From: Clostridiales bacterium
GTDB lineage: Bacteria > Bacillota > Clostridia > Lachnospirales > Lachnospiraceae
Assembly (NCBI GenBank): GCA_021203115.1
Contig: JAJQBV010000092.1
Span: 1 to 9,167, forward strand
Length of the DNA stretch: 9,167 bases
Direction of reading: 5' to 3'
Position numbers and translations under genes: made by a program. Shown here in pieces: positions 5,960 through 9,167 of this stretch; position 1 is the stretch's first letter, and each line of letters opens with the position of its first letter. The notes beneath the pieces were generated by a model. The model was not told where the DNA came from. It made no database searches and was given only the letters and a program-made list of their open reading frames with translations.

Positions 5960-7063
5960 TTACCCCTCCGACTCCAAAAGAAGCCCCAATGACTCATTGA
6001 AATCCTCCAGCTGCATCTGGCCCTCCACCAGATACTCCCGCGCTGAGATCTGCTGGATCAGGTCAACCTCGTCGTCATCGTACTCATCGCGGATCTCACC
6101 AACAATCTCCTCGATCAGATCCTCCATCGTGATCAGACCGTCCGTCATGCCGTACTCATCCAGAACAATGACGATGTTGATGTGGGCGCTCCGCATTTTG
6201 ACCAGCAAATCCGCCGTATTCTTGTGCGTGTGCGTGAAATACGGCTCCCGCATCAGGGAACGGACGGAAAAATGCTCCTTGTCGCAGAGGATCAGATCCT
6301 TCATATTCAGGATTCCCACGACATTGTCCGTCGTATCCTCGTAGACCGGCAGACGGGTAAATTTATCCTCGGCAAAGACCTCCAGCACCTCATCGTAGGT
6401 GGCGTCGATGTGCACAAATGTCATATCAATGCGCCGCACCATGACATCCTCCGCCACCGTGTCGCCGAAGTCAAAGACGTTGTTGATCATCTCCTCCTCC
6501 TCCGGCTCGATGACGCCGGACTCCTGACTGATCTCAAGCACCGTCCGCAGCTCGCGCTCCGACATTGCCCGTTCCTGCTCATCCGGATCCACATTCAGCA
6601 TCCGCAGGAAGCAGGAGGAAAGCAGATTGATGATAAAAATAACCGGCGTCAGGACATTCATCAGGATCCATATGATCCTGCTGTAGCGCAGAGACAGCTT
6701 TTCCGCGCGGATGGTCGCGATCGTTTTGGGCGAAATCTCCCCGAAAATCAGCACGAGAATCGTCAGCACGCCGGTGGAAACACCCGCCGCCGCGTTGCCG
6801 AAAACGCGCACCGCAACCAATGTGGCCAGCGAGGAAGCCGAGATATTCACCAGATTATTGCCGATCAGAATCGCGCTCAGCATCTTGTGGGAGTTGTCCG
6901 TAATCTTCAGCACGAGCTCCGCCCGTTTATCCCCCTCCTCAGCCAGCGTCTTCATGCTAATCTTACTCACGGTCGTGAGGGCAGTCTCCGCCGATGAAAA
7001 GAAAGCGGATAACGCCAGAAGTAAAATTAACACCAACAGGGGTATCGCTATGTCCGAATCCAA
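5960..7063 (-). CDS. CNNM/CBS-domain hemolysin C/CorC family protein, truncated by an in-frame stop
   Basis: This membrane protein is of the CNNM/CorC family, linked in other species to magnesium or other divalent cation efflux. An N-terminal CNNM (DUF21) region of about four hydrophobic segments includes SAFFSSAETAL (19-29) and FGEISPK (107-113). A CBS-domain pair spans about 200-325, with TRLPVY (236-241), DEYG (302-305) and LITMEDLIEEIVGEI (310-324). The C-terminal domain starts near 335 but ends at residue 367 at a TAA, where relatives continue with SE-x-x-DSVGG. Changing that one codon to TAC or TAT restores the whole domain. The start is TTG at 7063, with AGAGGAG (complement of 7076-7082) 12 nt upstream. 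The truncated protein keeps its membrane and CBS parts, so partial function is possible. A sequencing error is the alternative. Confidence 0.88.
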   Translation of the reverse strand: MDSDIAIPLLVLILLLALSAFFSSAETALTTVSKISMKTLAEEGDKRAELVLKITDNSHKMLSAILIGNNLVNISASSLATLVAVRVFGNAAAGVSTGVLTILVLIFGEISPKTIATIRAEKLSLRYSRIIWILMNVLTPVIFIINLLSSCFLRMLNVDPDEQERAMSERELRTVLEISQESGVIEPEEEEMINNVFDFGDTVAEDVMVRRIDMTFVHIDATYDEVLEVFAEDKFTRLPVYEDTTDNVVGILNMKDLILCDKEHFSVRSLMREPYFTHTHKNTADLLVKMRSAHINIVIVLDEYGMTDGLITMEDLIEEIVGEIRDEYDDDEVDLIQQISAREYLVEGQMQLEDFNESLGLLLESEG

Positions 7064-7142
7064 AAATAAATCACTCTCCTCTTTGTCGAAATTCGTAAAA
7101 ACCTTGTAAAACCGCGGTTTCTCCGCGATATATGTATTCAGA

Positions 7143-7171
7143 ATCCTACCATAACTGTTCTATTTTTTCAA
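7143..7171 (-). promoter_or_regulatory. Promoter of the CorC-type gene
   Basis: On the minus strand, TTGAAA (complement of 7166-7171) lies 17 bp before TAGGAT (complement of 7143-7148), which has an upstream TGG that makes an extended -10. Transcription would start near 7136, giving a leader of about 70 nt that contains a small 5-bp hairpin (7113-7127). Confidence 0.6.
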
Positions 7172-7204
7172 GGGAAACATATACATAATTCAGGAGGAAT
7201 TATT

Positions 7205-7579
7205 ATGGACAGAACAAAAAAGCAAAAAAACAGAGCGCTGGCCATCGCGGGCACGCTCCTGATCATGTATGTCATCACCGGACTCGCCCTGCTGGCAATG
7301 GCAGTCCTGCTGCTGAAGCTGCAGCCGGGCGAAAACGTCATCAACATCGGAATCCTGGTTACCTATGTCGTCTCCTGCCTGCTGGGCGGCCTGATCGCCG
7401 GAAAGCGGATGCGGGTGCATAAATTCCTGTGGGGCGTCCTCACAGGCGCCGCGTATTTCCTGATCCTGCTCGCCGGATCCTTCCTTTTAAACCGCGGCAT
7501 CGACTCAGACACCGTCCACATCGGGGCAACTCTGGTCATGTGCATGGGCGCCGGCATGATCGGCGGAATGATCAGCTAA
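7205..7579 (+). CDS. TIGR04086 family small membrane protein
   Basis: This 124-residue protein has four hydrophobic segments (about residues 12-37, 46-66, 73-94 and 104-123) and a basic start (MDRTKKQKNR), matching the TIGR04086/YrzE-like family of Firmicutes. No function is established for it. The GGLIAGKRMRVHKFLWG stretch (61-77) is typical, with a short basic loop between helices 2 and 3. The ATG at 7205 has AGGAGG at 7192-7197. The gene diverges from the CorC-type gene, and its last 8 bp overlap the end of the convergent phosphoesterase gene (7572-7579). Confidence 0.88.
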   Translation: MDRTKKQKNRALAIAGTLLIMYVITGLALLAMAVLLLKLQPGENVINIGILVTYVVSCLLGGLIAGKRMRVHKFLWGVLTGAAYFLILLAGSFLLNRGIDSDTVHIGATLVMCMGAGMIGGMIS

Positions 7580-8027
7580 GCGGAATCCTCGTGACCCGGT
7601 AGTCCCTCCCGTCGATCTCCATCACCGCAAAGGAAATATCCCCGCCGAACCGCGGCCGACCGCAGCTTCCGGGATTCAGCCACAGCTTCCCGTCCACCAC
7701 TTCCTCGGCGTAGCGGTGCGTATGCCCGTAGACGATCACGTCCGCCTCCGCGGCCGCAGAGCCCGCGTCATACCGGTCATGGACAAGCAGAAACTCCAGC
7801 CCCTCAATGCAAAACCGCAGACGGCGGCGAAGATTCTGCGCCCAGTAAAAGTCATTGTTTCCCCGAACCGCATACAATCTCCCCCGCAGGAGACGCAGTT
7901 GATCCAGAATCTGCTCCTCCGCAAAATCCCCGGCGTGCAGGATGTAGTCACAGTTTTTGAGCGTGCCGATCACCTCCGGCCGCAGGATGCCGTGGGTATC
8001 TGATACAATTCCGACCTTTACCGCCAT
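7572..8027 (-). CDS. YfcE/MJ0936-type metallophosphoesterase
   Basis: This is a cytoplasmic two-metal phosphodiesterase of the calcineurin-like superfamily, 151 residues long, typical of the YfcE group. Metal ligands are visible in order: SDTHG (D10, H12), HAGD (D34), RGNND (N57), VHDR (H83) and YGHTH (H102, H104), followed by NPGS (118-121). In most relatives the fourth motif is HG; here it is HD, which may be neutral. Its natural substrate is not known; relatives hydrolyse model phosphodiesters. The ATG at 8027 has AAAGGAAG (complement of 8034-8041) 6 nt upstream. It is divergent from the HD-domain gene and overlaps the 3' end of the TIGR04086 gene. Confidence 0.93.
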   Translation of the reverse strand: MAVKVGIVSDTHGILRPEVIGTLKNCDYILHAGDFAEEQILDQLRLLRGRLYAVRGNNDFYWAQNLRRRLRFCIEGLEFLLVHDRYDAGSAAAEADVIVYGHTHRYAEEVVDGKLWLNPGSCGRPRFGGDISFAVMEIDGRDYRVTRIPLS

Positions 8028-8055
8028 GAGCTGCTTCCTTTCTCATAAGTAAATT

Positions 8056-8121
8056 ATCTGTATTTAACTATAATCGAAAAAGGCCGCAATGTCCAATTCA
8101 ATCTGTACTTTTTTTACAGAT
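8056..8121. repeat. Three copies of ATCTGTA/TACAGAT in the divergent promoter region
   Basis: ATCTGTA occurs at 8056-8062 and 8101-8107, and its complement TACAGAT at 8115-8121. The last two form a 7-bp dyad with a 7-nt T-rich centre, just ahead of the -10 of the HD gene. The first lies just after the -10 of the phosphoesterase gene. This could be a shared operator for two divergent genes, but a 7-mer is short enough that chance cannot be ruled out. Confidence 0.4.
8067..8096 (-). promoter_or_regulatory. Promoter of the metallophosphoesterase gene
   Basis: On the minus strand, TTGGAC (complement of 8091-8096) is followed after 18 bp by TATAGT (complement of 8067-8072). Transcription would start near 8060, about 33 nt before the ATG. 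Confidence 0.6.
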
Positions 8122-8131
8122 CGTGTATACT
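8103..8131 (+). promoter_or_regulatory. Candidate promoter of the HD-domain gene
   Basis: A -10 TATACT is at 8126-8131. The hexamer 17 bp upstream (CTGTAC, 8103-8108) is a weak -35 and overlaps the ATCTGTA dyad, which hints at regulated or activator-assisted transcription. Confidence 0.45.
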
Positions 8132-8161
8132 GAGAAACAGGAAGCGAAGGGAGAAACCACC

Positions 8162-8647
8162 ATGATTGAAAAACTGATTGCGGAGATGATCGCTTATTAC
8201 AAGGGAGACGCGCGGCGGATCCAGCACTTTCTGAAGGTGCATAGCTTTTCACGAACCATCGCGCTGCTGGAGGGCGTGGACGAAAAAACCCGCTTCACGC
8301 TGGAGGCTGCCGCCGTCGTCCATGACATCGGCATTCACATCAGCGAGGAAAAGTACGGCTCCTGCGCCGGACCTTATCAGGAGCTGGAGGGTCCGCCGCT
8401 GGCGGAGGCGATGCTGAACCGGCTCGGTTTTCCGGAAGCCGTAACCGAACGGATTTCCTATATCGTCGGCCATCACCACACCTACATGGACATCGACGGC
8501 ATTGATTACCGGATTCTTGTGGAGGCAGACTTCCTCGTCAACCTCTTCGAGGATGATGCCCCGAAAACCGCTGTGGAAAACGCTCTGCAGAAAATTTTCA
8601 GGACAGAGACCGGAAAACAGTTCTGCCGGGAAATGTTCGGCGTGTAG
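8162..8647 (+). CDS. HD-domain phosphohydrolase
   Basis: This 161-residue HD-superfamily protein is likely a metal-dependent phosphohydrolase acting on a nucleotide or other phosphoester; the substrate is not apparent. The metal ligands are H27, the HD pair at 54-55 within AAVVHDIGIH, the GHHHT motif (H104-H106) and probably D123 in VEADFLVN. The ATG at 8162 is chosen because AAGGGAG at 8147-8153 sits 8 bp upstream. An in-frame ATG at 8123 would add 13 residues but overlaps the predicted -10 (8126-8131). The gene diverges from the phosphoesterase, and its stop is 4 bp from that of the convergent spoVAC-like gene. Confidence 0.9.
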   Translation: MIEKLIAEMIAYYKGDARRIQHFLKVHSFSRTIALLEGVDEKTRFTLEAAAVVHDIGIHISEEKYGSCAGPYQELEGPPLAEAMLNRLGFPEAVTERISYIVGHHHTYMDIDGIDYRILVEADFLVNLFEDDAPKTAVENALQKIFRTETGKQFCREMFGV

Positions 8648-8651
8648 GATC

Positions 8652-9155
8652 TCAGATCAGCCCCGCCATTTTCAGAATCCAGTAGATCAGACCCAGCGCC
8701 CAGCTGGTCAGGATTCCGTAGAGGATCACCGGGCCGCCGATGGAGAAAATCTGTGCGCCCAGGCCGAAGCCCTGCCCCTCTTTCTTATACTCCAGCGCTG
8801 CCGACGTTATCCCGTTCGCAAAGCCGGTGATCGGCACCAGAACGCCCGCACCGGCAAACTGCGCCAGCGACGGATAGATATTCAATCCGGTCAGAACCGC
8901 GCTCGCCAGCACCAGAATCAGGCTCGTCCACTTTCCCGCCGTCATCTGATCCATGCCGCGGACATTCATGCAGAAATTCATGATAATCTGACCCGCAACG
9001 CAGATGCCGCCGCCCACCGCAAACGCCTTCACCATGTGGAGCGGCGTGCTGTATGTCGGCGTCACCTCCTTCACATAGTCGTTGTACGCCTCATCGCGCA
9101 GCTGCTTCTCGGCATGTGATGATGCCTCCTCATGCGCAAGCACCGCAGAGGCCAT
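8652..9155 (-). CDS. spoVAC: SpoVAC-like sporulation membrane protein, start uncertain at the window edge
   Basis: SpoVA proteins form the spore inner-membrane channel that imports dipicolinic acid during sporulation and releases it at germination. This 167-residue frame carries SpoVAC hallmarks: an N-terminal YVKEVTPT, then KAFAVGGGICVAGQ, an LTGLNIYPSLAQFAGAG region, LVPITGFANGITSAALEYK, and an EGQGFGLGAQIF region followed by a last hydrophobic helix. The ATG at 9155 has GAGGAG only 3 nt upstream, closer than usual. The frame also stays open to the window edge (codons for T-E-E-N precede the ATG), so the protein may begin outside. The pre-domain N-terminus is longer than in many SpoVAC proteins. 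In the classic order spoVAD follows spoVAC, but here a convergent HD gene follows instead. Confidence 0.85.
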   Translation of the reverse strand: MASAVLAHEEASSHAEKQLRDEAYNDYVKEVTPTYSTPLHMVKAFAVGGGICVAGQIIMNFCMNVRGMDQMTAGKWTSLILVLASAVLTGLNIYPSLAQFAGAGVLVPITGFANGITSAALEYKKEGQGFGLGAQIFSIGGPVILYGILTSWALGLIYWILKMAGLI

Positions 9156-9167
9156 GTTCTCCTCAGT

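Noticed and set aside
6182..6997. A 271-codon plus-strand frame opposite the CorC-type gene
   Set aside because: The product is a low-complexity H/Q/R-rich shadow, and the minus strand holds clear CNNM and CBS motifs.
7113..7127. CGCGG/CCGCG hairpin in the CorC leader as a terminator or riboswitch
   Set aside because: The stem is only 5 bp, there is no T-run, and no known riboswitch architecture such as a magnesium sensor can be recognised in the roughly 70-nt leader.
8123..8161. Upstream start of the HD gene at 8123
   Set aside because: It overlaps the predicted -10, and the ATG at 8162 has AAGGGAG at good spacing.

Overview
The window looks like chromosomal DNA from a spore-forming Firmicute, most likely a Lachnospiraceae/Clostridia genome. 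The case rests on a SpoVAC-family sporulation protein at the right edge, Clostridia-type small membrane proteins (YczE, YitT, TIGR04086, PspC), strong AGGAGG-type ribosome binding sites, and a GC-rich coding style (by eye) in most genes. No tRNA, rRNA, CRISPR array, integrase or insertion-sequence transposase is visible.

Layout. At 1-1431 lies an AT-richer block holding an AAA_14/DUF4143-type ATPase broken by a one-base deletion. A consensus promoter precedes it, bracketed by two near-identical GGCGCATGCGCC palindromes. At 1527-4026 three co-directional genes form a probable operon: a YczE-like membrane protein, a short flavin thioredoxin reductase whose NAD(P)H-binding motif is missing, and a YitT/DUF2179 membrane protein. 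At 4029-5767 come a small PspC protein on the minus strand and, diverging from it, a leaderless zinc amidase with a SPOR-like tail, then a small protein resembling a ParA/MinD-like protein without its P-loop. At 5789-7063 (minus) is a CNNM/CBS/CorC-type membrane protein cut by an in-frame TAA, with 56 more codons still readable behind the stop. At 7205-9167 are a TIGR04086 membrane protein, a YfcE-like metallophosphoesterase (minus), an HD-domain protein, and a SpoVAC-like protein (minus) running to the right edge.

How the genes work together. Most are housekeeping or envelope functions without a single theme. The clearest functional unit is the thioredoxin reductase between two membrane proteins of the wider YitT/YczE group. 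The reductase keeps its FAD site and CxxC but not the nucleotide-binding glycines, which fits the ferredoxin-linked (NADPH-independent) type known in clostridia. Two genes in about 9 kb carry single-base lesions, so either local gene decay or assembly error should be considered. Several convergent gene pairs meet with 2-4 bp between them, or overlap by 8 bp, leaving no room for intergenic terminators.
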